Positions 43,968 through 53,300 of a stretch of 64,000 bases of DNA are shown here, one piece after another. The DNA is from JAWKSY01 sp041402125 (lineage in GTDB: Bacteria; Planctomycetota; GCA-002687715; DRQF01). The DNA lies in contig JAWKSY010000001.1 of assembly GCA_041402125.1 (NCBI GenBank), positions 248,001 through 312,000 on the forward strand, in the 5' to 3' direction. Within the stretch, counting starts at the first letter, position 1. Each line of letters opens with the position of its first letter. The position numbers were made by a program, and so were the translations under genes. The notes beneath the pieces were generated by a model. It made no database searches. It was not told where the DNA came from and saw only the letters and a list, made by a program, of their open reading frames with translations.

Positions 43968-45122
43968 TCAGGTGCGGACGCGCGCGACGTGCCGCCAGGC
44001 CGCGATCGCCGCCTCGACGGCGGTGTCGACGTCGGCGTCGCTCGTCCCCGGACCGAGCGAGAAGCGCACGGCCCCGTGGATGAGATCGCCGGGAACGCCC
44101 ATCGCGACGAGCACCGGCGAGGGTCCGGGGTCCGAGGCCGAGCAGGCGCTGCCGCTCGAGCAGTCGATCCCGGCGGCCGAGAGCGAGAGGACGACCGCCG
44201 CCCCCTCGATCCCGGGAAAGCAGACGTTCGCGGTGTTCGCGGCGCGCGGGGCCCCGGCGCCGTTGCGGCGAAGCCCCGGCACCGCGGCCGCGAGGCCGGC
44301 CTCGAGGCGATCGCGCGCGGCGGCGATCCGGTCGCGCTCGCGGTCCCAGCGCGCGAGCGAGTCGGGCAGCGCCGCGGCCATGCCGAGGATCCCGGGGACG
44401 TTCTCCGTTCCCGAACGCCGCGTCATCTCCTGGTGACCGCCCCAGACGAAGGGGCGGAGGCGGGCGCCGCGTCGCGCGTAGAGGACCCCGGTGCCCTTCG
44501 GCGCCCCGAACTTGTGCCCGCTGAAGGAGAGGAAGTCCACCGGGAGGGTCGAGAGATCGATCCGCTCCTTGCCGACCCACTGGGCGGCGTCGACGTGGAA
44601 GGGGACGCCGCGCTCGCGGGCGAGCTCCCCGAGGGCGACGACGTCGAAGCGGACGCCGGTCTCGTTGTTGATGCCGATCACCGAGAGCATCGCGACCCGC
44701 TCGTCGAGCTCGTCGGCGACGCGCGCGAGGTCGAGGCGGCCCTCCGCGTCGACCGACAGCACGACCGCCTCGCGCCCCTCGCGGGCGAGCCGACGGACCA
44801 CGTCGCTCGTCACGGGATGCTCGACGGCCGTCGTCACCACGCGCGGGCGGTCGGGCTTGGCGGCCGCGGCGCCGCGGATCGCCCAGTTGATCGACTCGGT
44901 CGCGCCGCTCGTGAAGGAGATCTCGGAGGCGCGCGCCCCGAGCTCCGCCGCGATCGCCTCGCGGGCTCCCTCGAGGGCGGCCCGCGCGCGCGTTCCGGAG
45001 TGGTGCAGGCTCGAGGGGTTGCCGTGCAGCTCGCGCAGCGCCGGCATCATGGCCGCGAGCGCCGCCTCCGAGACCGGCGTCGTCGCGTTCTGGTCGAGGT
45101 CGATCCGCCGGACCCCGCTCAT
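43968..45122 (-). CDS. Cysteine desulfurase (NifS/IscS family)
   Basis: PLP enzyme releasing sulfur from cysteine for Fe-S clusters and thio-modifications. The 384-residue protein has the N-terminal DLDQNATTPV, TSGATESINWA (PLP phosphate), VDAAQWVGK, the PLP lysine Lys204 in SFSGHKFGAPKG, and the catalytic loop with Cys327 in CSSGSACSASD. TTPV and this loop fit the IscS/NifS class more than SufS. Its start overlaps the Bfd-like gene by four bases. Confidence 0.93.
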   Translation of the reverse strand: MSGVRRIDLDQNATTPVSEAALAAMMPALRELHGNPSSLHHSGTRARAALEGAREAIAAELGARASEISFTSGATESINWAIRGAAAAKPDRPRVVTTAVEHPVTSDVVRRLAREGREAVVLSVDAEGRLDLARVADELDERVAMLSVIGINNETGVRFDVVALGELARERGVPFHVDAAQWVGKERIDLSTLPVDFLSFSGHKFGAPKGTGVLYARRGARLRPFVWGGHQEMTRRSGTENVPGILGMAAALPDSLARWDRERDRIAAARDRLEAGLAAAVPGLRRNGAGAPRAANTANVCFPGIEGAAVVLSLSAAGIDCSSGSACSASDPGPSPVLVAMGVPGDLIHGAVRFSLGPGTSDADVDTAVEAAIAAWRHVARVRT

Positions 45123-45370
45123 CGGCGATTCCGGCGCCAGCGGCGCCGGAGCCGGGCGAAGAAGCCGCCCTCGCTCCGCCGGGCCTCGCGTCGCTCGACG
45201 ATCAGGGCCTCGATGTCGAAGTGGCAGCTCCGGCAGCCCGTGCCCGCGTCGCAGGCCCGCATGATCTCGGGCACGGTCCGGGCGCCGGCATCGATCACCT
45301 CGCGCACGCGCCCGTAGGGGACGTTGCGGCAGTAGCACAGCATCTTGTCGTCGGCGTGCGACTCGCTCAT
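45119..45370 (-). CDS. Bfd-like [2Fe-2S] protein
   Basis: An 83-residue protein with a BFD-type [2Fe-2S] domain: Cys12 and Cys14 (LCYCRNV), then Cys46 and Cys49 (GCRSCH), the C-x-C...C-x2-C pattern of bacterioferritin-associated ferredoxin and of the central domain of NifU. The C-terminal 30 residues are very basic. Overlap with the cysteine desulfurase gene suggests it receives or hands on iron-sulfur clusters. Promoter hexamer TAGACT six bases upstream. Confidence 0.88.
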   Translation of the reverse strand: MSESHADDKMLCYCRNVPYGRVREVIDAGARTVPEIMRACDAGTGCRSCHFDIEALIVERREARRSEGGFFARLRRRWRRNRR

Positions 45371-45376
45371 GACCGG

Positions 45377-45382
45377 AGTCTA
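45377..45382 (-). promoter_or_regulatory. Extended -10 element directly before the Bfd-like gene (possible leaderless mRNA)
   Basis: Minus-strand TGA-TAGACT ends six bases before the ATG at 45370, so transcription would start at about the ATG. Shares GCTGATAGACTC with the promoter at 5289. Confidence 0.5.
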
Positions 45383-45429
45383 TCAGCCGCGGCGCCGGTT
45401 TCCTCGCCCTCCCCCGCCCGACTCGGGGC

Positions 45430-46509
45430 TCAGGAGGCGCCGCCGGCCGCCCGCACGAGCGCGATGAGGACGAGCCGGGCCACGGCGACGGGACCCGCGT
45501 GGCGGGGATCGACCGCGTCCGGCGTGTCGCGGTCGGACCCCGCGTCGGGATCGGATCCCGGAGCGCGGTCGATCGGCTTCGGCCCGAGCGCCAGCCCGGG
45601 CGGCGCGCGGAGGGCCCGCGCCTCCCCGCGACGACCCCGCTCGACGGTGGCGAAGGGGATCCGCGCCTGGCCCAGCCGGCGCGCCAGCGCCTCGGAGGGC
45701 CCGGAGCTCGCGGAGTCGAAGCCGACCGCGTTCCAGGCCCGGGAGGGCTGGCCCGCGTAGGCGACGGCGGCCTCCGCCACCGCCCGCTCCACGAGGCCGT
45801 CGATCGCGCCGAGGGCGACGACGAGATCGGTGCCGCCCGCGTCCTCGGCCGGAAGGTCGCCGAGGGCGATGACCCCCCAGAGCGGACCGCGGCCCGGGAC
45901 CTCGGCGAGGTAGTCCCATCCTCGCCCCCCGTCGCTGACGAAGTGCACCTCGACGTCGACGCCGAAGTCGTGGGGCTGCCGGCCGTCCGTGACGATGAAG
46001 GCCAGCGCCCGGGCGATCTGCAGGGCGTTCGCGACGCCGACGACGCGCGAGCCGCAGTCGCGATCGCCGAGATCCTCGAGACGCCCCCCGACGACGACGA
46101 TCCGTCCGCGCGGTTCCTTCGCGCGAGCGCGGAAGACGAGGGCGACTCCGGGCGTCGGGTCGGTGAGCTCGACGCGCCGGATCTCGAGTCGTTCCGCCGC
46201 CGCGCCGGGCGCGACCTCGGGGTCGTCCACCGTCGCGGCGCGGAGGAGGGCCTCGAGTTCGGAAGCGAGGGCCGGCGCGAGCGGCGATTGCCGCCGCGGG
46301 GCCGCCGCGGCCCGGACGCGCGACGAGATCGGCCAGCGGTACCGCGAAGACCCGCGACGCGCTCCGTCCTCGGCCGCCGCGTCGCGGACCGGCGCGGCGG
46401 CCAGACGGGCCGCGGGGACGATCGTCTCCCCCCCATCTGCGTCCGGCGCGGGGCGATCTCCGCAGGCGGCGAGCAGGACCAGGGCGAGGACGAGGGCGCG
46501 GCGCTTCAT
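45430..46509 (-). CDS. Putative lipoprotein with a faint peptidase-M28-like fold
   Basis: A 359-residue protein with a lipoprotein signal (lipobox LAAC, Cys16). The segment IVVVGGRLEDLGDRDCGSRV followed by VGVANALQIARALAFIVTDG and VEVHFVSDGG resembles the metal-binding core of M28 aminopeptidases (GAHxDS, GAxDNASG, DGEE), but the metal His and Asp are replaced, so it would be inactive. This assignment is tentative. It begins four bases after the GT/TPR gene ends and is probably co-transcribed with it. Confidence 0.55.
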   Translation of the reverse strand: MKRRALVLALVLLAACGDRPAPDADGGETIVPAARLAAAPVRDAAAEDGARRGSSRYRWPISSRVRAAAAPRRQSPLAPALASELEALLRAATVDDPEVAPGAAAERLEIRRVELTDPTPGVALVFRARAKEPRGRIVVVGGRLEDLGDRDCGSRVVGVANALQIARALAFIVTDGRQPHDFGVDVEVHFVSDGGRGWDYLAEVPGRGPLWGVIALGDLPAEDAGGTDLVVALGAIDGLVERAVAEAAVAYAGQPSRAWNAVGFDSASSGPSEALARRLGQARIPFATVERGRRGEARALRAPPGLALGPKPIDRAPGSDPDAGSDRDTPDAVDPRHAGPVAVARLVLIALVRAAGGAS

Positions 46510-46513
46510 CGGA

Positions 46514-48163
46514 TCAGTTCGGGCTCTCGGACGGGGACGCGGATCGCGACGGACCGGCCGTCGATTCTACCCCTCGCAGTAACCAGGTGAAGGGATCGGC
46601 CGAACCGAGGAGTCGCACCGCGAGGCGCGTCCGGGCGGCCGGGTCGCCCTCGAGGCGCGCGAGGTCGCCGGCGACGCCGATCGCGAGCCGGTCGTCCGGA
46701 CGTGGGATGCCGAGGAGCCGCCGCGCGGCGGCGCCCTCCGGCCCCTCGAGATCGCGGACGTCCTCGAGCGCCGCGCCGGCGTCGCCCCGCGAGAGCGCGG
46801 CCGCCGCCAGCAGCAGCGCGAGTCCCCCGTCATCCGGTCGGAGCGCGCGAGCGGCCTCGAGATCCTCCCGCGCCTCCGGCGCGGCGCCCACCGCGAGCAG
46901 GCGCCGGGCCCGGTCGGCCAGCGCGCGCGCGCGACGTTCGTCGCGGGGCGCCGACGCGTGGGCGAGCGCGAGCCGCCCGAGATCCTCGCGCTCGCGTCGC
47001 GCGAGGCGGAAGGTCCGGGCGGCGGCATCGTCGACATCGGGCGCGGCGGCGAAGAAGAGCGGCAACGCGCTGGCGACGCCCCTCCCCTCCTCCGCGAGCG
47101 CGGTCGCGAGCGCCTCCGGGAAGACGGACTCCGCGCCCTCCGGCCAGGTGATCCCGTCGAGGGCCTCGACGCGGAAGGCGAGCGCGGCGGTGGGCGGCGC
47201 TCCCTCTCCCTGCAGCACCGCGAGCAGCGCTCGCGGCGGCACCGACGGCGCGCGCCAGGCCCGCGTCGCTCCGTCGGCCGCGCGGACCCAGCCGGACGCG
47301 ATCGCGAAGTCCGCCTCCTCCTCTCCCAGCAGGGCGGCGTAGAGGGCGCCGAGGTGATTGGCGGCGAGCCGATCTCCCGCCTCGATCCAGACCGCGGCAT
47401 CGGTCTCGAGGAACTCGCGCGCCGTGGCGAGGGCCGCGAGCCGCCCCTGACCTCCCCCGCGGACGAGCGCGGGCTGGGTCGAGGCCCAGCTCGCCATGCC
47501 CCAGAGATCCTCCGGCACGGGCGCGATCCCGTCCTCGGCGTCGTCGACGACGAGGACGAGGTGCGGCGGGAAGTTCTGGCGGAAGAGCAGGTCCAGCACC
47601 GTGGCGTTGGCGGCCGTCGAGTCGCCGCGGCAGTAGACGATCGCGGTCAGGTCGATCGGTTCGGGCTCCTCGTCCGCGAGCTCCCGTCCCGGCGCGTCGC
47701 GACGACCGCTGACGACCACCCGTCCCGCGCCGGTCGCGACGAGCCGACGCTCGTCGAGGAGGTTCTCGAGGGCGCGCGCGAGTCGGGTCTCGGCCTCGGC
47801 CGTCGCCGGGAGATCCAGCCAGACGAAGCCGCGGTCGGCGACGCCGGCGAGCAGGGCCTCGAGCGCGTCGAACGGATCGTCGCCCGGCGGCCAGTCGAGG
47901 GCGACGAGACCGGCCAGGGGCACCGCCTCGCCGCTCGCGACGGCCTCGTGCGCGCGGGTCTCGACCGCGAGCGTCTCGCCGTGCAGGGCGAGGAAGGCCG
48001 CGATCTCGTCGGGGCCGGCGACGAGACGCAACTCGGAGGCCGCGGCGACGAGGGCGTCGAGGTGGGGAACGGCGCGGCGCAGGCCGCAGACGGCGATGGG
48101 CCCGAAGGCCCCCTCGACGAGGGCGCGGGCGAGATCGTCGGATTCGGGGTCGGAGGCTTGCAT
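46514..48163 (-). CDS. Protein with a GT2-like domain and C-terminal TPR-like repeats
   Basis: A 549-residue soluble, Ala- and Glu-rich protein. Residues about 170-310 resemble a family 2 glycosyltransferase fold: LTAIVYCRGDSTAANATVLD, then FRQNFPPHLVLVVDDAEDG, then AAVWIEAGDRLAANHL where the DxD should be; the DxD itself is not clear. The last 150 residues are TPR-like (DLEAARALRPDDGGLALLLA). Catalysis is unproved. Followed by the lipoprotein gene after four bases. Confidence 0.6.
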   Translation of the reverse strand: MQASDPESDDLARALVEGAFGPIAVCGLRRAVPHLDALVAAASELRLVAGPDEIAAFLALHGETLAVETRAHEAVASGEAVPLAGLVALDWPPGDDPFDALEALLAGVADRGFVWLDLPATAEAETRLARALENLLDERRLVATGAGRVVVSGRRDAPGRELADEEPEPIDLTAIVYCRGDSTAANATVLDLLFRQNFPPHLVLVVDDAEDGIAPVPEDLWGMASWASTQPALVRGGGQGRLAALATAREFLETDAAVWIEAGDRLAANHLGALYAALLGEEEADFAIASGWVRAADGATRAWRAPSVPPRALLAVLQGEGAPPTAALAFRVEALDGITWPEGAESVFPEALATALAEEGRGVASALPLFFAAAPDVDDAAARTFRLARREREDLGRLALAHASAPRDERRARALADRARRLLAVGAAPEAREDLEAARALRPDDGGLALLLAAAALSRGDAGAALEDVRDLEGPEGAAARRLLGIPRPDDRLAIGVAGDLARLEGDPAARTRLAVRLLGSADPFTWLLRGVESTAGPSRSASPSESPN

Positions 48164-48211
48164 GTCCGAGTCTCGCGCGGTCGCCGCCGCGACGCAAGCG
48201 CCCCGCCCGGG

Positions 48212-49015
48212 CTAGCCGAGCGTGAGGACGCCGATCACGCCGACGACGAGCAGGTAGGGGGCGAAGATCCAGAGTCGACCGCGGCGGACGAGCGCCATCA
48301 GGACCCGCAGGGCGCCCCACCCGCTGAGGAAGCTCGCGAGGAAGACGGTGATCGCGGGCCCCGCGGCGACCGAGCCCGCGGCGAGGTCGTCGAGCTTCAG
48401 CACGAGGGCGCCGAGGATGGCCGGGATCGACATCAGGAAGGAGAAGGCGCCCGCCCGCTCCCGCGCCATCCCGGACGCGAGTCCGGCCGCGATGGTCGAA
48501 CCCGAGCGCGAGATGCCCGGCACGATCGCCGCCGCCTGCGCGAGCCCCATCAGGAGGGTGTTGCCGGGGCCGGGCTCGCCCTCGCGACGGGGCAGGAAGG
48601 CGGTGGCTCCGACGACGAGCGCGGTGACGATCAGCATCCAGGGGACGATCGCCGTGCGGGCGAAGAGGGCGTCGATGCGGGATTCGAAGCCGAGGCCGAC
48701 CACCACGACGGGAAGGGTCGCCCAGACGACGAGCACGGCGGTCCGGAAGGCCTCGTCCTCGCGGTAGGACTCCCGCCAACCGGACGGCCGGAGGAGCCGC
48801 GGCGTCGCGCCGAGCATCGCGAGGAGCGAGGTCCGGAAGACGATCAGCACCGCGAGCAGGGTCCCGAGGTGGGCGACGACCTCGAAGGAGACGTCGGCGT
48901 CGGCATCGACGCCGAGCCAGTGCTCGGCGAGCACGAGGTGACCGGAGGAGCTGACGGGAAGGAACTCCGTCAGCCCCTGGACGATCCCGAGCCAGAGAGC
49001 GTCGAGTGAGGTCAA
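48212..49015 (-). CDS. uppP: Undecaprenyl-diphosphatase
   Basis: Membrane phosphatase (BacA/UppP) that recycles undecaprenyl pyrophosphate, needed for peptidoglycan and other glycan assembly. The 267-residue protein has about eight spans and the two signature loops GLTEFLPVSSSGHLVL and PGISRSGSTIAAG, which hold the catalytic Glu, Ser, His and Arg. It ends in TAG. Nineteen bases separate it from the DUF1513 gene upstream, so both may share a transcript. Confidence 0.95.
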   Translation of the reverse strand: MTSLDALWLGIVQGLTEFLPVSSSGHLVLAEHWLGVDADADVSFEVVAHLGTLLAVLIVFRTSLLAMLGATPRLLRPSGWRESYREDEAFRTAVLVVWATLPVVVVGLGFESRIDALFARTAIVPWMLIVTALVVGATAFLPRREGEPGPGNTLLMGLAQAAAIVPGISRSGSTIAAGLASGMARERAGAFSFLMSIPAILGALVLKLDDLAAGSVAAGPAITVFLASFLSGWGALRVLMALVRRGRLWIFAPYLLVVGVIGVLTLG

Positions 49016-49034
49016 GCCGCGCGATCCCCGTGAG

Positions 49035-50219
49035 TCATGCGGCGGGATCGTACATGACGATGTGCGACCCCGAAAGCAGCGGCGCCTTGATGCGCGTCAC
49101 CTTCGCGGTCTGGAGGGTCGCGGTCGGCACCCAGGCGAGGTCGATGCCGCCGCCGTGCGCGACGAGGAAGTGCGCCCCGTCCAGCGTGACCGCGACGCCC
49201 TTCGGGTTCGGGAAGTCGAGGGCGGAGAGGAAGCGACCCTCCGCGAGGTTCCAGAAGCTGACGACGTTGCCGTCGGGGTTCGTGACCGCGACGGTGCCGC
49301 TCGGGGCGTGGATCGCGACGCTGAGTGACTCGCGGAGCAGCCGCTTCACGACGTCGGCCGGCCCGGCCATCGTCCGGAACTCGCCCTTGCCGTGACGCAG
49401 GGTGACGCCGCCGAGATCGTCGACGTCGCGCTCGAACATCATGCCCTTGCGCGGCGCCGAGACGACCGCGAGGTCGCCGTCGGGTGCGACCGCCAGGTGA
49501 CCCGCGTTGATGCGCGGCGTCGAGAAGCGGAGCTCCTCGACGAGCTTCTCGCTGTTCACGTCCACGTAGGTGACGGAGGGCGGGCGCTCGCCGCCCGGCG
49601 CATCGCCGCCGTTGGTGATCGCGAGGAGGCGCCCCTCGTCGACGAGCACCATGTCGTGCGGCTCCGTCCCGTAGGTCGGGAAGGTCCCCTTCAGCTCGAA
49701 GGTCCGGGCGTCGCGCACCGCGACGACGCCGCGGTAGTCGCCGTCGACCTCGGTCTCCGTGCAGTACAGGAGCGCGCCGTCGGCCGAATGCACGCCGTGG
49801 CCGTAGAACTCGCGCCCCGCGACGGTCTCGATCTCGCGGATCACGCGACCCTCGCGGAGGTCGGCGAGGCAGCAGCCCGGGCCGTGCTTCTCGAAGGCGA
49901 TGACCTGTTCGGCCGCGTGCGGGTTGCGGATGACGCCGTGCGCGAAGAACCCGAGCGGCGTGACCCTCAGCGCGTTCTCGTCGCGCTGATCGAGATCCAT
50001 CCGCGCCAGCGTGTGGACGAGCTTCCCGTCCGGACCCTGGAAGCGCCCCGTGCCGAGCACGACCCCGTGGCGGGACGTTGCCGCCGCGGCGCCCTTCGCC
50101 TTCGCGGGGGCGGCGTCTCCGCACCCGGCGAGGCCGCCGAGCGCGGTGCCGCCGGCGGCGAGGGCGAGGGCGCGGAGGAAGTCGCGGCGCCCGGTCTCGA
50201 GCTGGGATCGGCTGGACAT
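49035..50219 (-). CDS. Tat-exported DUF1513-family protein (beta-propeller type)
   Basis: A 394-residue protein with a twin-arginine signal (RRDFLRALALAAGG) followed by a lipobox-like LAGC. The mature part has repeated four-strand blades (for example GVVAVRDARTFELKGTFPTY, then EPHDMVLVDEGRLLAITNGG), as in DUF1513 proteins, which often sit in iron-uptake clusters in Proteobacteria. No such genes are here. A TGA-TAGGAT promoter element lies 30 bases before the start. Confidence 0.82.
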   Translation of the reverse strand: MSSRSQLETGRRDFLRALALAAGGTALGGLAGCGDAAPAKAKGAAAATSRHGVVLGTGRFQGPDGKLVHTLARMDLDQRDENALRVTPLGFFAHGVIRNPHAAEQVIAFEKHGPGCCLADLREGRVIREIETVAGREFYGHGVHSADGALLYCTETEVDGDYRGVVAVRDARTFELKGTFPTYGTEPHDMVLVDEGRLLAITNGGDAPGGERPPSVTYVDVNSEKLVEELRFSTPRINAGHLAVAPDGDLAVVSAPRKGMMFERDVDDLGGVTLRHGKGEFRTMAGPADVVKRLLRESLSVAIHAPSGTVAVTNPDGNVVSFWNLAEGRFLSALDFPNPKGVAVTLDGAHFLVAHGGGIDLAWVPTATLQTAKVTRIKAPLLSGSHIVMYDPAA

Positions 50220-50249
50220 CGTGGATACCTCCCGTCGGGTCCGGGGGTG

Positions 50250-50255
50250 ATCCTA
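50250..50255 (-). promoter_or_regulatory. Extended -10 promoter of the DUF1513-uppP pair
   Basis: Minus-strand TGA-TAGGAT, 30 bases before the ATG at 50219; same hexamer as purC. Confidence 0.5.
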
Positions 50256-50329
50256 TCACGGCGGAGCGCGGCGACGGCCGGCGCCCGCCGGGAGGGGCGC
50301 CGGACCGCGATTTCATGCGCGGACGGGAT

Positions 50330-53300
50330 TCAGTCGCCGGCCTTCGGGATGACGAACTCGTAGTCCTCGTCGCGCCCCTCGCGCACGCTCACCTCGCGGA
50401 TCAGGGGCTCGGGATCGCCGTCCTCGGGCGAGAAGGCGACGAGCTGGACGCGCACCCGATAGGTGCCGGCGCCGAGGCCTTCGAAGCGCACGGGGGCGCC
50501 GCTCGAGGACTTGAGATCCCCCTCGCCCTCCTCCGGCGTCTGGCCCTCGGCCAGCAACGTGACGAGAGCGAGGCCGCGCCCCTCCGGCAGCCCGCGGAAC
50601 GACACCGTGAGCGAGGCGCCCTTCGTCGCCGCGAAGTCGACGCCGCGGGTCTCGCGCCCCTCCTTCACCGCGACCGGCTGACGATCGGCGTTGAGCAGGC
50701 CCTGGCCCGAGATCTTCACCGCGTAGTCGCCGTCGGCGAGGAAGGGAAGCCGGTAGCGCCCGTCGGCGTCGGTGCGGACGCGGTCGAGCTGGTTGCCCAT
50801 CTGCATGAGTTCGGCCGACTCCCCGCCGGGACCGGCCGTGACGCCGATCATGATCGCCCGGGGCGGCTGGATCGCCCGGCCCTTCGCCCAGCGGAGGACC
50901 GTGACCTCGACGCCGGCGACGGGATCGCCGTCGCGCGTGACGCGACCGGTGATGGCGCCCGAGGGCAGCGTGATCTCGAGGCGTCGGATCTCGCCGCGGC
51001 CGAGTTCCACGTCGACGGCGGTCGCGATCGGACCGCGCGGCGCCTGGGCCTCGAGGCGCCAGGACCCGGGCTCGACGAGGTCGAAGGCGAACTCGCCCCA
51101 CTCGTCGCAGAAGGTCTCCGGCGCGCCGAGCGGGAAGGGGTTGCCCGCGTCGAGGAGGCGGATCTTCGCGCCCGGAACGGGGCGGCCCGCCTCGAGGACG
51201 ATGCCGACGACGCGCGAGACCGGGGGCGCGGTGAGATCCTTCCGCGCGACTTCCCCGGCGCGGACCGCGACGGCCTCGCCGCGCGGCGCGGCGTCCGGTC
51301 GCTCGAGCCGGAAGGTGGCCCCGCCGCTCGTCCCGAGCGCGACCCGGTAGCCGCCGGGGCGCAGACCGTCGATCCCGTAGGCGCCAGTCTCGTCCGTGAC
51401 GGCGACCATGCCGTTCTCGACGACGCCGCCCACCTCGATCTCGACGTCGCCGCCGTGGGACGCGGGGCGATCCGGCCGCGCCCGCACCGTCGCGCCCACC
51501 AGCGGCTCGCCGGCCGCGTCGGTGACGAAGCCCTCGATGCGCCCTCCGGCGGCCAGGCGGAGCTCGCAGGCGGCGGTGGACCCGACCTCCAGCGTCACGG
51601 CGCGGGGCTCGGCCGGCACGTGGGGCGTCCGGCTCGCTCCGACGAGATAGCCCCCCGCCGCGAGTCCGGCGATCTCGAACGCACCGTCGGCGTCGCTCGT
51701 CGCGGTGCCGACCGCCACGCGGTCGCGGATCCGGATGCCGGGGCCGCCGGCCGGGCCCTCGTCCTCGGGAGGACGCGTGACCTCGACGGTCGCGCCCGCC
51801 ACCGGCTCGCCCGCGACGTCGAAGACGCGCCCGGTGATCCGGGACTCGGGAACGAGGGCGAGGTCGACCTGCGTCCGCTCGCCGGACGCGAGCGCGATGT
51901 CCTCCGCGAGGCGCGTCGCGTAGCCGGTCGCGGACACGACGAGCGCGGCGCGGCGCGAGCCGAGGCCGCGCACGAGGTACCAGCCCGACTCGTCGCCGCG
52001 ACCGAGGGCCTCGGCCGCGGCCGCGCCGGTGAGGACCTCGACGGGCTGGCCCCGCGAGGCGCCGCGCGCCGCGGTCACGCGGAGATCGCCGGTGGGCTCG
52101 TCGGTCCGCGCGTCGGTGACGCGGCCGAAGATCTCGCCGGTGCGGGGAAGCGTGAGCTCGATCTCGAGCCGGCCGCCGTCGACGTCGTACAGCGAGGCCT
52201 CGATGTGACCGGGGCGGCTCGCGACGAGATTCCAGGGCCGCGTCGGGAGACCCCGGAAGGAGAAGCGTCCCTCGGCGTCGCTCCGCGCCGCGAGCGTGTT
52301 CTCGCCCTCGGTGTCGGAGGAGAAGTCGATCCACGCCGCCGACAGCTTGACGCGCGCGTCCGCGACGGGCCGGCCGAGATCGTCGCGGATCACGCCGGCG
52401 ATGCGCTCGCCCTCGAGCAGCTTCAGCTCGACGCCCTCGATCCGACCGCGCTCCACGATGCGGAAGCCGCCGACGCGCGCCGCGCGCAGCCCCTCCGCCC
52501 GGGCGCGGAGCCGCCACTCGCCGTCGAGCAGACCGAGGAAGCGGAACTCGCCGCGCGCATCCGTCCGCGCGATCCGGTGATCGTGTTCGCCCTCGCCGAG
52601 GCGGAGCGCGTCGTCGCCGCTGAGCCGCGCGACGCCGCCGCCCGGCCAGGCGAACACGGTGGCGCCGGCGATGCCTCGCCCCTCGGCGTCGACGACGCGC
52701 CCGGCGATCGCGCCGCCCTCCTCGAGCCGGAGGTCTCCGAGGTCACGTCGCTCGGCCTCGGCGGCCGTGACCATCCGCTCGACGTCGCAGTGGCGCTCCG
52801 AACGGACGCGCACGCGGAGGACCCGGTGCAGCGGGAGGTCGTCGCAGACGAAGCGGCCGTCGGCGCCGGTGACGAGCTCGCGTCGCGTCATGATCTCGTC
52901 GCGCGGGGAGAGCGAGGTCGCGGCGACCTGGACGGACGCGCCCGCGACCGGTCGCCCGGCCGCGTCGACGGCGCGCCCCGACACCGCGAGCCGGGCCGCG
53001 ATCGGGGTCGCCTCCTCGCGGCGCGGCCCCTCGCCGGTCTCCACGGGCGTCGCCTCCGTCGGATCGAGCTCCACGGTCTCGCCGGTCGGCGTCGCCTCGC
53101 GTCGCGCCTCGAGGGAGGCGTCGGCCGGGCCGTGGGCGCGGCGCGCGTCGTCGTCGAGCCGGCCGCGCGAGGTGTCGTCGAGCGCGCGGAAGGCGACGAT
53201 GCCCACCGCGATGAGGGCCAGTCCGGCCGCGGCGATCCCGATCTTCTTCGACATGAGGAGGACTCCCGTGAAGGGGCGGAGGAGGGACGTGACGGTGCCG

